Shown: piece by piece, positions 1 to 8,791 of the stretch | Layout: every line of letters begins with the position of its first letter | Numbering within the stretch: position 1 is the first letter of the stretch | Origin: an uncultured Nocardioides sp. | GTDB taxonomy: Bacteria > Actinomycetota > Actinomycetes > Propionibacteriales > Nocardioidaceae | NCBI RefSeq assembly: GCF_947488025.1 | Contig: NZ_CANKYS010000008.1 | Coordinates: forward strand, 1 to 64,000 | Reading direction: 5' to 3' | Length of the DNA: 64,000 nt | Position numbers and translations under genes: made by a program | Notes under the pieces: model-generated | What the model saw: the letters and a program-made list of their open reading frames with translations, nothing else | Database searches by the model: none | Told to the model about the DNA's origin: nothing

Positions 1-73
1 GTCGTTCAACACGGCAGAACGCGACATGCGTCAACAATCCCGGCCATCCCCGCCGATCTTTGGGAGACACGCC
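1..73. mobile_element. Outer end of an insertion sequence (IS5/IS427-like, partial)
   Basis: The MMPL reading frame stops matching its family exactly at a CTAG (74-77). From 73 leftward, on the minus strand, the sequence begins GGCGTGTCTCCCAAAGATC, which resembles the terminal inverted repeats of actinobacterial IS5-family (IS427 group) elements, many of which insert at CTAG/YTAR targets. The transposase gene would lie outside the window. The abrupt junction is visible; the family assignment rests on recalled terminal-repeat style and is tentative. A rearrangement joint is the alternative. Confidence 0.5.
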
Positions 74-1769
74 CTAGTGCCCACGGCAACCGGTCGGCGA
101 TCGTGTCGGTGGCATCGACCAGGGTGGCTGCTGGGCCGCCCACCAGCACCTCCCCCGGTGCCGGCTGGTCACGGATGTCACGTACGACGCTGCGGGCGTC
201 GGCGGGGTCCGCGGCCGAGGCCGTGACGGCCACCCAGACTCCGGCTGCCGAGGCGTAACGGGCCTTCAAACCCTCAGCCTGCAGGCCGGTCGCAGGGGTC
301 GCTGGCCCGTCGACGTACCGGCCGGTGGCGGTCTCCGCGGCCGCCACCCCGGGCAGGGTCGCGAGCCGGGCGGCGTACTCGTCCAGCTCGCTCTCGCCGA
401 CGGGCGTGGCGTCGCGTTCTGGTATCACCACGGTGATCGGGTCCTCGGCCGCGCCTGGGAAGTCCGCTGCCAGCTGTTCGGCGGTCTCGGCCACGGGGTG
501 GTCGGCGGGAAGGGTGCGGTGGTCCAGCAGCCCGAACCGCACCCCGGCGAAGGGCAGCACCAGCAAGATCAGCACCGCGCTGACCGAGACCAGGACCAAC
601 ACGGGACGGCGCATCACCAGGGCAGCGATCCGGTGCCAGACCAACCGGTCCTCCCCCACTCCCGAGCGGCGCCGGGTCATCCGCCGGCGGATCGGGGCGA
701 ACAGGTCGGCCCGGTCCAGCCTGTGCCCGACCAGGCCCAGCATCGCCGGGACCACGACCACCGCGGCGAGCGCGGCCAGCGCGGTGACCGCGATCCCGGC
801 ATACCCCAGTGAGCGGAGGAAGGGCATCGGGAACAGCAGCAGAGCCGAGAGCGAGAGCGCCACCGTGACCGCGGAGAACACCACCGTGCGGCCCGCCGTG
901 CGCACGGCGACCACCACCGAGGCCTCCACCGAGCGGCCGGTGCGGCGTTCCTCGCGGAACCGGGTGACCAGGAACAGGCTGTAGTCCACCGCCAGCCCGA
1001 ACCCGAGCGCGGTGGTCAGGTTCAGCGCGTAGGTCGACATCGTGGTGACCTCGGTCAGCAGTCCCAGCACCGCCAGCGTGCCGACCACCGCGCCGGCACC
1101 CACCAGCAGCGGCAGACCGGCAGCGATCGCGGAGCCGAAGACCAGCAGCAGCACCAGCAGGGTGATCGGCAAGGTCACCATCTCCGCAGAGACCAGGTCG
1201 CTCTCCGCCTGCTCATCGACCGCCAGCCCGACCGCGGCGGGCCCGGTAGCGCTCACCCGCAGCGGCCCCGGATCCTGCTCGAGGTCGTCGATGATCCTCG
1301 CCGCGGCCTCCTGTGCCGCGCTCTCGCCGCCGATCAGCTGCACCGCGACCAGCGCGGACCGGCCGTCCGCTGCACGCAACGACGGATCCGGGGTCGCCCA
1401 GTAGGACTGCACGCCACCAACGCCGGGCGTCCCGGCAAGCCGCTCGGTGAGCTCGCGCCCAGACTCCACGGCTGCCGCAGAGTCGACATCACTGGTGGTC
1501 GACTCGGCGACCAGGACCAAGTTCGGCGGCCCGCCAGGGAACTCCCGAGTCAACAGCTCCGACGCACGTTGCGACTCCGCGGACGGATCCAGGTACGCAC
1601 CGGAGCTCAGCTTGTCTCCGGCATCCCGCCCGGCCACGCCAGCCAGAGTCATGAGCAGCAGCGCCGCCACCAGCACCGGGCCGCGTCGCCGGAGCAGCAC
1701 TCGCATGAGCGGACCCACTTCCTCCTCCGTTTTCGGCTCGCGCGTCCCGTCCAGCTCGTGGTGCGTCAT
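74..1769 (-). pseudogene. MMPL/RND-family transporter, 3' truncated
   Basis: About 565 residues of an MMPL-type membrane transporter of the proton-driven RND superfamily. Visible are an N-terminal membrane segment, a first extracytoplasmic domain, a block of membrane helices containing the GxxxDY-type signature (GFGLAVDYSLFLVTRF), a seventh helix (RRPVLVLVSVSAVLILLV), and the start of the second extracytoplasmic domain. Full family members run to roughly 700 residues or more; here the last helices are missing because the frame enters foreign sequence at 73 and stops near 6. The ATG at 1769 is preferred, with a GTG at 1778 possible. It is divergent from the ArsR-family gene. The substrate is unknown and the truncated product is probably non-functional. 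Confidence 0.8.
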
Positions 1770-1798
1770 TGCTGTCACCAGTAGAGCCCATTCAGATG

Positions 1799-1813
1799 TC
1801 CGCTGTCAGCGGA
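1799..1813. promoter_or_regulatory. 15-bp palindrome between MMPL gene and cmtR
   Basis: TCCGCT-GTC-AGCGGA is a perfect dyad with 6-base arms in the 81-base divergent gap, 38 bases before the regulator start. ArsR/SmtB repressors commonly autoregulate from such sites. Operator function is inferred. Confidence 0.4.
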
Positions 1814-1850
1814 ACTGGACGATCAATGAGTCCGAAGTTATCATCGGTCT

Positions 1851-2252
1851 ATGGCAATGACAACGGATAAGGCCGACCCGGCGTTGCGCCGCGGCGCGGC
1901 TCTGTTCCACGGCCTCGCGGACCGCAACCGGCTGGCAATCATCCGCCAGCTCGCTCACGGCGAGCGCCGCGTGGTAGACCTCACAAAGACCTTGAATCTG
2001 GCACAGGGCACCGTGTCGGGCCATCTCGCCTGCCTGCGTGACTGCGGCCTGATCGTTGGCCGGCCTGAGGGCCGGCAGATGTTCTACTCCATCGCCCACC
2101 CCGAGCTGATGGACCTGCTCGGCGCGGCCGAACAGCTGCTCGCTTTGACCGGCGAGGCGGTGGAGCTCTGCCCTAACTACGGCCCGGGCGATAACCACAC
2201 CGAGGCCACCACCAGAACCACCCCCACCCCGACTGAGGAAGAAGCACGATGA
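1851..2252 (+). CDS. cmtR: CmtR-type ArsR/SmtB metal-sensing repressor
   Basis: A 133-residue winged-helix ArsR-family repressor. The recognition region reads GTVSGHLACLRDCGLIVG, giving C61 and C65 spaced C-x3-C, and a third cysteine, C107 (ELCPNYG), lies near the C-terminus. This matches the C57/C61/C102 Cd(II)/Pb(II) site of Mycobacterium tuberculosis CmtR, so cadmium/lead sensing is the best guess. The C-terminal tail is Thr/Pro-rich and probably disordered. A second ATG at 1857 is also possible. The gene overlaps the downstream P-ATPase by four bases (ATGA), so the pair is co-transcribed. Metal-released repression is inferred from the family. Confidence 0.85.
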   Translation: MAMTTDKADPALRRGAALFHGLADRNRLAIIRQLAHGERRVVDLTKTLNLAQGTVSGHLACLRDCGLIVGRPEGRQMFYSIAHPELMDLLGAAEQLLALTGEAVELCPNYGPGDNHTEATTRTTPTPTEEEAR

Positions 2253-4219
2253 CGGACGCCTGCGGCTGCGGCAACGACGAACCCCGCAACAACGATGGCG
2301 ATCTGGAGGAGCACGAGCCCGAACGGCTGTGGGAGGTCAGCGAGCTGCGGTTCGCCGCGGCCGCCGGCGTCTTCCTGATCGCCGGCTTCATCGCCGACCT
2401 CAACGACGCCTCGGGGTCCGTGGTGACCGGATTGAACGCGATCGCGCTGGCTCTGGGGGCCTGGACGTTCGTCCCCAGTACGCTGCGGCGGCTCGCCAAG
2501 GGCAAGATCGGCGTCGGCACCTTGATGACGATCGCCGCCGTCGGTGCGGTCATCCTCGGCGAGGTCGCCGAGGCCGCCATGCTGGCGTTCCTCTACTCCA
2601 TCAGCGAAGGCTTGGAGGAGTACGCCGTCGCCCGCACCCGCCGCGGCCTGCGCGCCCTGCTCTCGCTGGTCCCGGCCGAGGCCACCATCCTGCGCGACGG
2701 CACCCAGGTCATTGTCGCCCCAGCCGACCTCGCCATCGGCGACCTGTTGTTGGTCCGGCCCGGCGAACGGGTCGCCACCGACGGCGTGATCCGTACCGGA
2801 CGCACCGCCCTGGACGTCTCCGCCCTCACCGGCGAGTCCGTCCCGGTCGAAGCCGGCCCCGGCGACACCGTCTACGCCGGGTCCATCAACGGCACCGGCG
2901 TCCTCGAGGTCGAGGTCAACACCACCGCCGAGGACAACTCCCTGGCCCGGATCGTCACCATCGTGGAGGCCGAGCAGTCCCGCAAGGGCAACGCCCAGCG
3001 ACTGGCGGACCGGATCGCCAAGCCCCTGGTGCCCGGGATCATGGTCCTCGCGGCAGTCATCGCCATCACCGGCAGCCTGCTCGGCGACCCCGCGACCTGG
3101 ATCGAGCGCGCCCTCGTGGTCCTGGTTGCGGCCTCCCCGTGTGCGCTGGCGATCTCCGTGCCGGTCACGGTGGTCGCCGCCATCGGCGCCGCAAGCCGCA
3201 TCGGCGCCCTGGTCAAGGGCGGTGCCGCACTTGAGGCCCTCGGCCGGATCCGTGCCGTCGCCCTGGACAAGACCGGCACCCTGACCCGCAACCAACCCTC
3301 CGTCGTCGAGGTTGCCACGGCACCCGGCCAGACCCGGGAGCAGGTCCTCGACATCGCGGCCGCCCTGGAGTCCCGCAGCGAGCACCCCCTGGCTCGCGCC
3401 ATCCTCGCCGCCGTCCCCGACCACCGCGACGCCACCGGCGTCGAATCGGTCACCGGCGCCGGCCTCACCGGCACCATCGACGGCCGCAGCGCCCGGCTCG
3501 GCCGGCCCGGCTGGATCCCGGCCGGCGATCTCGCCGACCCGGTCGTCGCGATGCAGGAAGCGGGCGCCACCGCGGTGCTGGTCGAGTACGACGGGGCCGT
3601 GATCGGCGCCGTCGCGGTCCGCGACGACCTGCGCCTCGAGGCCGCCGAGGTAGTGGCTCGGCTCCGGGCCGGCGGCTACCAGGTCGCCATGCTCACCGGC
3701 GACAACGAACGCACCGCCGTCGCGCTGGCCGCCCAGGCCGGGATTACCGACGTGCACGCCGAGCTCCGCCCCGAGGACAAGTCCGCCATCATCGCCCGGC
3801 TCCGCGAGAACCGGCCGACCGCGATGGTCGGCGACGGCGTCAACGACGCCCCCGCGCTGGCCACGGCCGACGTCGGCATCGCGATGGGCGCCATGGGCAG
3901 CGACGTGGCCATCGAGACCGCCGACGTCGCCCTCATGGGCGAGGACCTGCGCCACCTGCCGCACACCCTGACCCACGCCCGCCGGGCCCGGTCGATCATG
4001 CTGCAGAACGTCGGCCTCTCCCTCGGCCTGATCGCCATCCTGATCCCGCTCGCCGCTTTCGGGGTGCTGGGGCTGGCCGCGGTCGTGCTGGTCCACGAGG
4101 TCGCCGAGATCTTCGTGATCGGCAACGGCGTCCGCGCCGGCCGCGTCCGCCCCCTCCCTCCCGCACCCGCACCCACGCCCACGACCGTTGCGGCGCCGGC
4201 GGAAGCCCCAGCAAGGTGA
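2249..4219 (+). CDS. Heavy-metal-translocating P1B-type ATPase (SPC type)
   Basis: A 656-residue heavy-metal efflux ATPase. Visible landmarks are a short Cys-rich N-terminus (ACGCG), TGES at about 194-197 (actuator domain), SPC at 296-298 in the ion-path helix, DKTGT at 340-344 (phosphorylated Asp), a SEHPLARA nucleotide-domain motif, GDGVNDAP in the hinge, and a last-helix HE motif (VHEVAE). SPC instead of CPC together with a late HE is the pattern of the P1B-4 group, associated with Co, Fe, Zn or Cd transport. There is no full heavy-metal-associated domain. The operon with a CmtR-like sensor favours cadmium, lead or zinc export. It overlaps both neighbours by four bases. Confidence 0.9.
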   Translation: MTDACGCGNDEPRNNDGDLEEHEPERLWEVSELRFAAAAGVFLIAGFIADLNDASGSVVTGLNAIALALGAWTFVPSTLRRLAKGKIGVGTLMTIAAVGAVILGEVAEAAMLAFLYSISEGLEEYAVARTRRGLRALLSLVPAEATILRDGTQVIVAPADLAIGDLLLVRPGERVATDGVIRTGRTALDVSALTGESVPVEAGPGDTVYAGSINGTGVLEVEVNTTAEDNSLARIVTIVEAEQSRKGNAQRLADRIAKPLVPGIMVLAAVIAITGSLLGDPATWIERALVVLVAASPCALAISVPVTVVAAIGAASRIGALVKGGAALEALGRIRAVALDKTGTLTRNQPSVVEVATAPGQTREQVLDIAAALESRSEHPLARAILAAVPDHRDATGVESVTGAGLTGTIDGRSARLGRPGWIPAGDLADPVVAMQEAGATAVLVEYDGAVIGAVAVRDDLRLEAAEVVARLRAGGYQVAMLTGDNERTAVALAAQAGITDVHAELRPEDKSAIIARLRENRPTAMVGDGVNDAPALATADVGIAMGAMGSDVAIETADVALMGEDLRHLPHTLTHARRARSIMLQNVGLSLGLIAILIPLAAFGVLGLAAVVLVHEVAEIFVIGNGVRAGRVRPLPPAPAPTPTTVAAPAEAPAR

Positions 4220-4758
4220 GCCACGGTCCCGGCGAGCCCCGCAAACGCGCGCGAACGGGTCGCGTCGTAGTCCTGCTCGCAGCGGCGATGGTGGCCACGG
4301 TCGACTTGGCAGCCAAGGCTGCATCAGAGGTCCGGCTCGCTGACTCCGCGATCGACCTGGGGCTGCTGCAGCTGCGGTTGGCCTACAACTCCGGCGTGGC
4401 ATTCAGCGTGGGCAACACATTGCCCGCCGGGGTGATCGTGGCCATCACCGCCGCTATCGCCGTCGCCATCACGGTGTACGCCTGGCGCAGGGCCCCCCAA
4501 GCGGGGTGGGTCGAGCGGATCGCCGGAGGCGCCGTGATCGGCGGCGCCGTCGCCAACCTTGTCGACCGCGCCCGCGACGGCCGGGTTACCGACTACCTGC
4601 ACACCGGCTGGTGGCCCACCTTCAACCTCGCCGACACCTTCCTGGTCACCGGCTTCATCGTGATCGCCGTGCTGCACGCCCGCCCCGAACGGCCGATGAA
4701 TACTCCGGAGCCGGCGGCGGACCACCACCCCGCCCCCCCGAGGACCAACGAGCCATGA
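4216..4758 (+). CDS. lspA: Lipoprotein signal peptidase II
   Basis: A 180-residue integral membrane aspartyl protease that cleaves prolipoprotein signal peptides after lipidation. Family signatures are present: LAYNSGVAFS at about 55-64, ANLVDRARDGRVTDYL with catalytic D126, and FNLAD with catalytic D140. The GTG start overlaps the ATPase stop (GTGA). It is probably an additional copy beyond a housekeeping lspA. LspA paralogues occur in other metal-resistance operons, for example PbrB in the lead operon of Cupriavidus, so a link to metal handling is plausible. The C-terminus is Pro/His-rich. Confidence 0.92.
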   Translation: MSHGPGEPRKRARTGRVVVLLAAAMVATVDLAAKAASEVRLADSAIDLGLLQLRLAYNSGVAFSVGNTLPAGVIVAITAAIAVAITVYAWRRAPQAGWVERIAGGAVIGGAVANLVDRARDGRVTDYLHTGWWPTFNLADTFLVTGFIVIAVLHARPERPMNTPEPAADHHPAPPRTNEP

Positions 4759-5063
4759 CAGGTATTCGATGACGACCAACCTGGCCTCGCTGAACAGCCG
4801 CAGACTGCGACGGCCAGCCCGTTCATGGTCTGGAACCCTCAGAGTCCGTCTCGATCAGCCTGGCCCACCAAGATTGTGCGACGGGCGAGAGCAAGGTGTG
4901 CGTTTTCGCTTCTCAGGCGGGCCAACTCAACGCGCTGAGTGACTGGGCAATCGCTGCGCGCCCGGGAACTGGACTCGGTCGCGCAGCCGACGAGCACCCA
5001 CAGTCCTATCGAGAGGGTCGACGAAAAGCGTCGACATCGACGAGCACGGAAGGAGACTTGGAC
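4759..5063. other. Gene-free gap between lspA and cadD-like gene
   Basis: No convincing gene is seen in these 305 bases. Short frames exist but have no recognisable domain. A minus-strand stretch reading ELARLRSENAHL faintly resembles an IS3-type OrfA, too weak to call. The gap probably carries a separate promoter for the CadD-like gene, or decayed DNA. Confidence 0.4.
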
Positions 5064-5654
5064 TTGTTCACCACCGCCTTGCAGGCAATTGGCCTGTTCC
5101 TGGTCACCAACATCGACGACATCATTGTTCTGTCCCTGTTCTTCGCACGCGGAGCCGGTCAATCAGGTACCACTACCAGGATCGTCGTCGGGCAGTACCT
5201 CGGGTTCGGTGGCATCCTCCTGGCCTCAGTCGCGGTGACCTTCGGAGCGGGACTGTTCCTACCCGACGACGCCATCCCGTACTTCGGCCTGATCCCGCTC
5301 CTGCTGGGGGGATACGCAGCCTGGCAGGTGTGGCGCAACGGAGATGATGACGACGACAGTTTCGCCGACAGGCCGATCAGCGCCCTCGCCGTGGCGGCAG
5401 TCACCTTTGCCAACGGTGGCGACAACATCGGGGTCTACGTGCCGGTGTTCCTTGCTGTCGGCACCGGCGCCCTCGTCGCCTATTGCGTCGTGTTCCTGGC
5501 CCTTGTCGTCGTTCTGGTCCTGGCCGCCAAGTTCGTGGCCACCCGCAAGCCGATCGCTGAGGTGCTGGAGCGTTGGGAGCACATCCTGTTCCCGCTCGTC
5601 CTCATCGTACTCGGCCTCGTCATCCTGATCGAGGGCGGCGCGTTCGGCCTGTGA
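5064..5654 (+). CDS. cadD: CadD-family cadmium resistance transporter
   Basis: A 196-residue, roughly five-helix membrane protein. The start MFTTALQAIGLFLVTNIDDI is typical of CadD-type exporters, whose N-terminal TNIDD motif is conserved, and a second acidic motif (TFANGGDNIGVY) lies near the middle. An Asp-rich loop (DDDDD) separates the halves. The TTG at 5064 is chosen because AGGAG at 5051-5055 sits eight bases upstream and the product then begins like its family; a TTG at 5058 is too close. It stands in the same orientation as the cmtR operon and probably adds metal efflux. Confidence 0.8.
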   Translation: MFTTALQAIGLFLVTNIDDIIVLSLFFARGAGQSGTTTRIVVGQYLGFGGILLASVAVTFGAGLFLPDDAIPYFGLIPLLLGGYAAWQVWRNGDDDDDSFADRPISALAVAAVTFANGGDNIGVYVPVFLAVGTGALVAYCVVFLALVVVLVLAAKFVATRKPIAEVLERWEHILFPLVLIVLGLVILIEGGAFGL

Positions 5655-5810
5655 CAACACGCGAGTGCGCACCCATCGCCGCAGACATGGTGATACGGCC
5701 GCCCTCTCTGACCAGGTGAGAGTCGCGGGACGGGCTGGTCGACTCAGCCGGGTCGCGTGCGCCCGGTCCGAGAGGATTGGCCCTGTCGCCCACTGGGTCG
5801 GTGCCACAGC

Positions 5811-7466
5811 TCAGCTGGGGTCTTGCTGGTGTCGGCGCGTACGCCATCCACGAAGGCGGCGCACCCTCGGGAGTCTGCGTCGGACGGGCGCCGCGGCTGC
5901 TGTGATGATGGCTGCAACGCCAACCAGGGACAGAAGTTGTCCGATCAGCGAGCCGTAGCGCACTGCCGGAGTCCGCGCGTCGATCAGGGGGACCTGAGCG
6001 ACCGCGATGTCGGTCGTCCGGGGGGCCAACTGGTCAAGGACTGTGCCGTCCGGGCCGATGACGCCGCTGATGCCGTTGGTGGAGGCGACCACCACGGTGC
6101 GGCCGGTCTCCATGGCACGGGCCCGGCTGATGGTGAACTGCTGCTGCAACTGCGGGGTCCCGGTGAAGGTGGCGTTGCTGGTCTGCACGGTCACCAGTTG
6201 GGCGCCGTTCTCGATCTGGGCGGTGACGGAGTCGTCGAACGCCACGTCGAAGCAGATCAGGTCCGCGACGCGGATGCCGGCGATGTCGAGCGGCCGGGTG
6301 CGAGTGCCGGCGATCATGTCGCGCGGGACCATGTCCAGGCGCCCGATTCTGAGTCCGGAGAGCTGGCTGCGAAAAGGCACGTACTCGCCGAATGGAACCG
6401 GGTGACGTTTGGTGTAGCGCTCTCCGGTAGAACCGTCCGGTAGCCACACCAGCCCCTGGTTGAGCACGGCGTCTGGGCGAGGGCCGTCGACGATGGCGCC
6501 CACCAGCACCGGCACTCCGATCGCCGCCGCGGCCCGGGATATCACTGAGTTGGTCTGCTCGTCGCGCAACGGGTCGACCGCGGTGGAGTTTTCCGGCCAC
6601 AGCACGAAGTCGGGCTGCGGCACTGCGCCGGACTGCACCTGCTGGGCGAGGTCGACGGTGGCCTGCACGTGGTTCTCGGTCACCTGCTCGTGAACGGCGA
6701 CCAAGTCGTTTCCGGCGCCGGGCACATCGCCTTGCACCGCGGCGACCGTCACGGTCGGCAGGCCGGCTTCCCAGGACAATGTCAACGACTCAGGTGTGAA
6801 CACCACAGGCACGGAGCCGACCAGGAGCGCGGCCCCAATGACCAGGACCGCCCTCACGGGGCGGGCCCTGCCCTCACAGATCACCCAGGCAAGCGTGGCA
6901 CCGGTCAAGGCGACCAGAAAGCTGACGCCGGTGGCGCCGACCCAAGGCAGCCACAGCGCGAACGGGGTGTCCACGGTGGCCCACGCCATCCGGGTCCACG
7001 GGAAGCCACCCAGCGGCCAGGCCGACATCGCGGTCTCGACCGCCACCCACACACCCGCCGTCCACCACGGCCAGCCGCGCAACCGACTCACGAGCGCGAT
7101 GCCGACCGCCGCAAGGGCGTAGTACGCGGCCACGACAGGGCTCAGCAGCAGCCAAGCGTCGGTGCCGACGGCCCGCATCCACGCCGTCAACGCAAGCGTG
7201 AAGCCAAGCCCGAACAGCAGCCCGAGGAGGAACGCGTGGCACAGCGGCACCCGCTGAAGCAGGAGCACCAGCGCCGCGACCGCCAACGGCAGGAGCCAGC
7301 GGTGCTCCCACGGAGCGCTGGCTCCGGCGGCGGCGACACCGACCAGCGATGTCGCCGCGAGTCGTGCCAGCAGGTGGCGGCGCAGGGGCCGTGCGACGAG
7401 CGACGGTGTTGTCTCGCGAGCTTGGGCCGTTCGGGTCGGAAGAGGAGTCGCAGGCGCGGGTGGCAC
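5811..7466 (-). CDS. lnt: Apolipoprotein N-acyltransferase
   Basis: A 551-residue membrane enzyme that adds the third acyl chain to lipoproteins. It has an N-terminal set of membrane helices, then a nitrilase-like domain with the Glu-Lys-Cys triad visible as LWPENS, YTKRHPVPFGEYVPF and DLICFDVAFDD, then a final helix. The GTG start lies three bases after the stop of the upstream thioredoxin gene, so both form one minus-strand transcript. Placement beside lipoprotein thioredoxins and an extra lspA suggests the island brings its own lipoprotein maturation enzymes. Family assignment is firm; the purpose is inferred. Confidence 0.9.
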   Translation of the reverse strand: MPPAPATPLPTRTAQARETTPSLVARPLRRHLLARLAATSLVGVAAAGASAPWEHRWLLPLAVAALVLLLQRVPLCHAFLLGLLFGLGFTLALTAWMRAVGTDAWLLLSPVVAAYYALAAVGIALVSRLRGWPWWTAGVWVAVETAMSAWPLGGFPWTRMAWATVDTPFALWLPWVGATGVSFLVALTGATLAWVICEGRARPVRAVLVIGAALLVGSVPVVFTPESLTLSWEAGLPTVTVAAVQGDVPGAGNDLVAVHEQVTENHVQATVDLAQQVQSGAVPQPDFVLWPENSTAVDPLRDEQTNSVISRAAAAIGVPVLVGAIVDGPRPDAVLNQGLVWLPDGSTGERYTKRHPVPFGEYVPFRSQLSGLRIGRLDMVPRDMIAGTRTRPLDIAGIRVADLICFDVAFDDSVTAQIENGAQLVTVQTSNATFTGTPQLQQQFTISRARAMETGRTVVVASTNGISGVIGPDGTVLDQLAPRTTDIAVAQVPLIDARTPAVRYGSLIGQLLSLVGVAAIITAAAAPVRRRLPRVRRLRGWRTRRHQQDPS

Positions 7467-7469
7467 CGG

Positions 7470-8081
7470 TCACTCCTGCTCTGCCAGCGACTGCAGCAGC
7501 GTGGCGAGCTCCTCGCCGGAGATCTCGCCGATCACCCGGTCCACGACCCTGCCGTCGGTGTCCAAGGCCAGAGTCACCGGCAGGCCCGGGACGCGCGTGT
7601 AGCCGAGCACGACCGCGTCGACGTCCACCAGCTGTGGGTACGTCACGCCAGTCCGAGCAAGGAGATCTGCGGCCGCCTCAGGTCGGTCCTGGGTGTTGAT
7701 GCCGACGAACCGGACATCGGGGTTATCCAGGGCCGCGTCCGCCAGCATCGGCATCTCCTTGCGGCAGGGTCCACACCACGACGCCCATAGGTTGACCACC
7801 GCCGGGCCGGCCAATCGGGACGTGTCCACCGCCCGCGCCTCGTTGAAGCACGGCAGGTCCGCCTCGGGCAGCTGGTCGGAGCTCTCGTCCCCGGAGCTCT
7901 CACGTTCCATCCCGCCGCAGCGGTCGAGCCCGTCTACCTTGATCGGCTTGACCGGCGGAGCCTCGAAGTGCTCCAGCGAGGCCTGAGTGGCTGGTCCGCC
8001 ACAGGCGGTCAGCAGGGCGACTGTCGCGACCCCAGCGGCTGCGCCCATCAGGATGCGCGCGCCGCGGCTGTGTCGTCCCAT
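7470..8081 (-). CDS. TlpA-like thioredoxin lipoprotein
   Basis: A 203-residue predicted lipoprotein: N-terminal signal with lipobox LLTACGG, then a thioredoxin fold with active site WASWCGPCRKE and a cis-Pro region near VPGLPVTLALD. Proteins of this type act outside the membrane as disulfide reductases, often for apocytochrome c. An extra Cys (ADLPCFNEA) lies before the thioredoxin domain. It is transcribed with lnt and divergently from a second thioredoxin lipoprotein, leaving a 122-base shared promoter region. Confidence 0.85.
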   Translation of the reverse strand: MGRHSRGARILMGAAAGVATVALLTACGGPATQASLEHFEAPPVKPIKVDGLDRCGGMERESSGDESSDQLPEADLPCFNEARAVDTSRLAGPAVVNLWASWCGPCRKEMPMLADAALDNPDVRFVGINTQDRPEAAADLLARTGVTYPQLVDVDAVVLGYTRVPGLPVTLALDTDGRVVDRVIGEISGEELATLLQSLAEQE

Positions 8082-8203
8082 TCCCTACCTTCTTCTGTCG
8101 GCGGTCCCGGCGCGGTGCGCTTGGTTGCTGCTCCGTAGAGTACGGATCTGACAGTGGCGCGATCCGAAGCACCCTGCTCACGTTGCTCTGGAGGAGCTCA
8201 ATC

Positions 8204-8791
8204 ATGAGGGCCAGCCGGTCGAGATCCCGCCTGCCCGGCCTGACCTGCCTGATTGCTGTGGCCGTGACTACCTCGGCCTGCGCCGGCGACCGCGCGCGAA
8301 CCCCCACCGCGAGCGACGGGGTCGTTGAGGTCATCGCGGCTGAGGACCGGCGCCAGGTGAAGCCGTTCACCGGCGAGCTGCTCGATGGCGGACCGTTCGA
8401 CAGCACCGACCTGGACGGCCAGGTGATCGTCTACAACGTCTGGGGCTCGTGGTGTGCCCCGTGTCGCACCGAAGCCCCCGTCCTGAAGCGAGTGGCGGAG
8501 GAGACGCGGAACCTTGGCGTGCGGTTCGTCGGGATCAACGTGCGCGACAACAACGCCGCGGCGCGGGCGTTCGAGGACAGCTACGGCATCGAGTACCCCA
8601 GCATCACCACCGACACTTCCAGTGATGCAGTGCTCGCCTTCGGCTCGGCGCTGCCGCCCAGCGCGGTGCCGAGCACCCTTGTCGTCGACGCCCAAGGTCG
8701 CCTCGCGGCCAGAATTGTCGGCCCCACAGACCGCTCGACGTTGTCAACGATCGTCACCGAGACTGCCGCGGAACGGGACCCCGGACAGTGA
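8204..8791 (+). CDS. ResA/CcmG-like thioredoxin lipoprotein
   Basis: A 195-residue predicted lipoprotein (lipobox TTSACAG) with a thioredoxin domain, active site WGSWCAPCRTE. It heads the System II cytochrome c maturation genes, so it probably reduces the haem-binding cysteines of apocytochrome c. The ATG at 8204 is favoured because GAGGAG at 8191-8196 lies seven bases upstream and the signal peptide then has normal length; an upstream start at 8183 is less likely. It overlaps resB by four bases. Confidence 0.85.
   Translation: MRASRSRSRLPGLTCLIAVAVTTSACAGDRARTPTASDGVVEVIAAEDRRQVKPFTGELLDGGPFDSTDLDGQVIVYNVWGSWCAPCRTEAPVLKRVAEETRNLGVRFVGINVRDNNAAARAFEDSYGIEYPSITTDTSSDAVLAFGSALPPSAVPSTLVVDAQGRLAARIVGPTDRSTLSTIVTETAAERDPGQ

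Noticed and set aside
1813-1850. Exact promoter boxes for cmtR
   Set aside because: TTATCA and similar AT-rich stretches are present but cannot be paired convincingly with a -35 box.
2177-4402. Long open frame on the minus strand opposite the P-ATPase gene
   Set aside because: Composition is Gly/Asp/Arg-rich without any domain; the plus strand holds a complete ATPase with all motifs. A GC-rich codon-bias shadow.
4839-5060. Possible IS3 OrfA remnant on the minus strand
   Set aside because: Only a dozen residues (ELARLRSENAHL) look alike; no helix-turn-helix or continuation in any frame.
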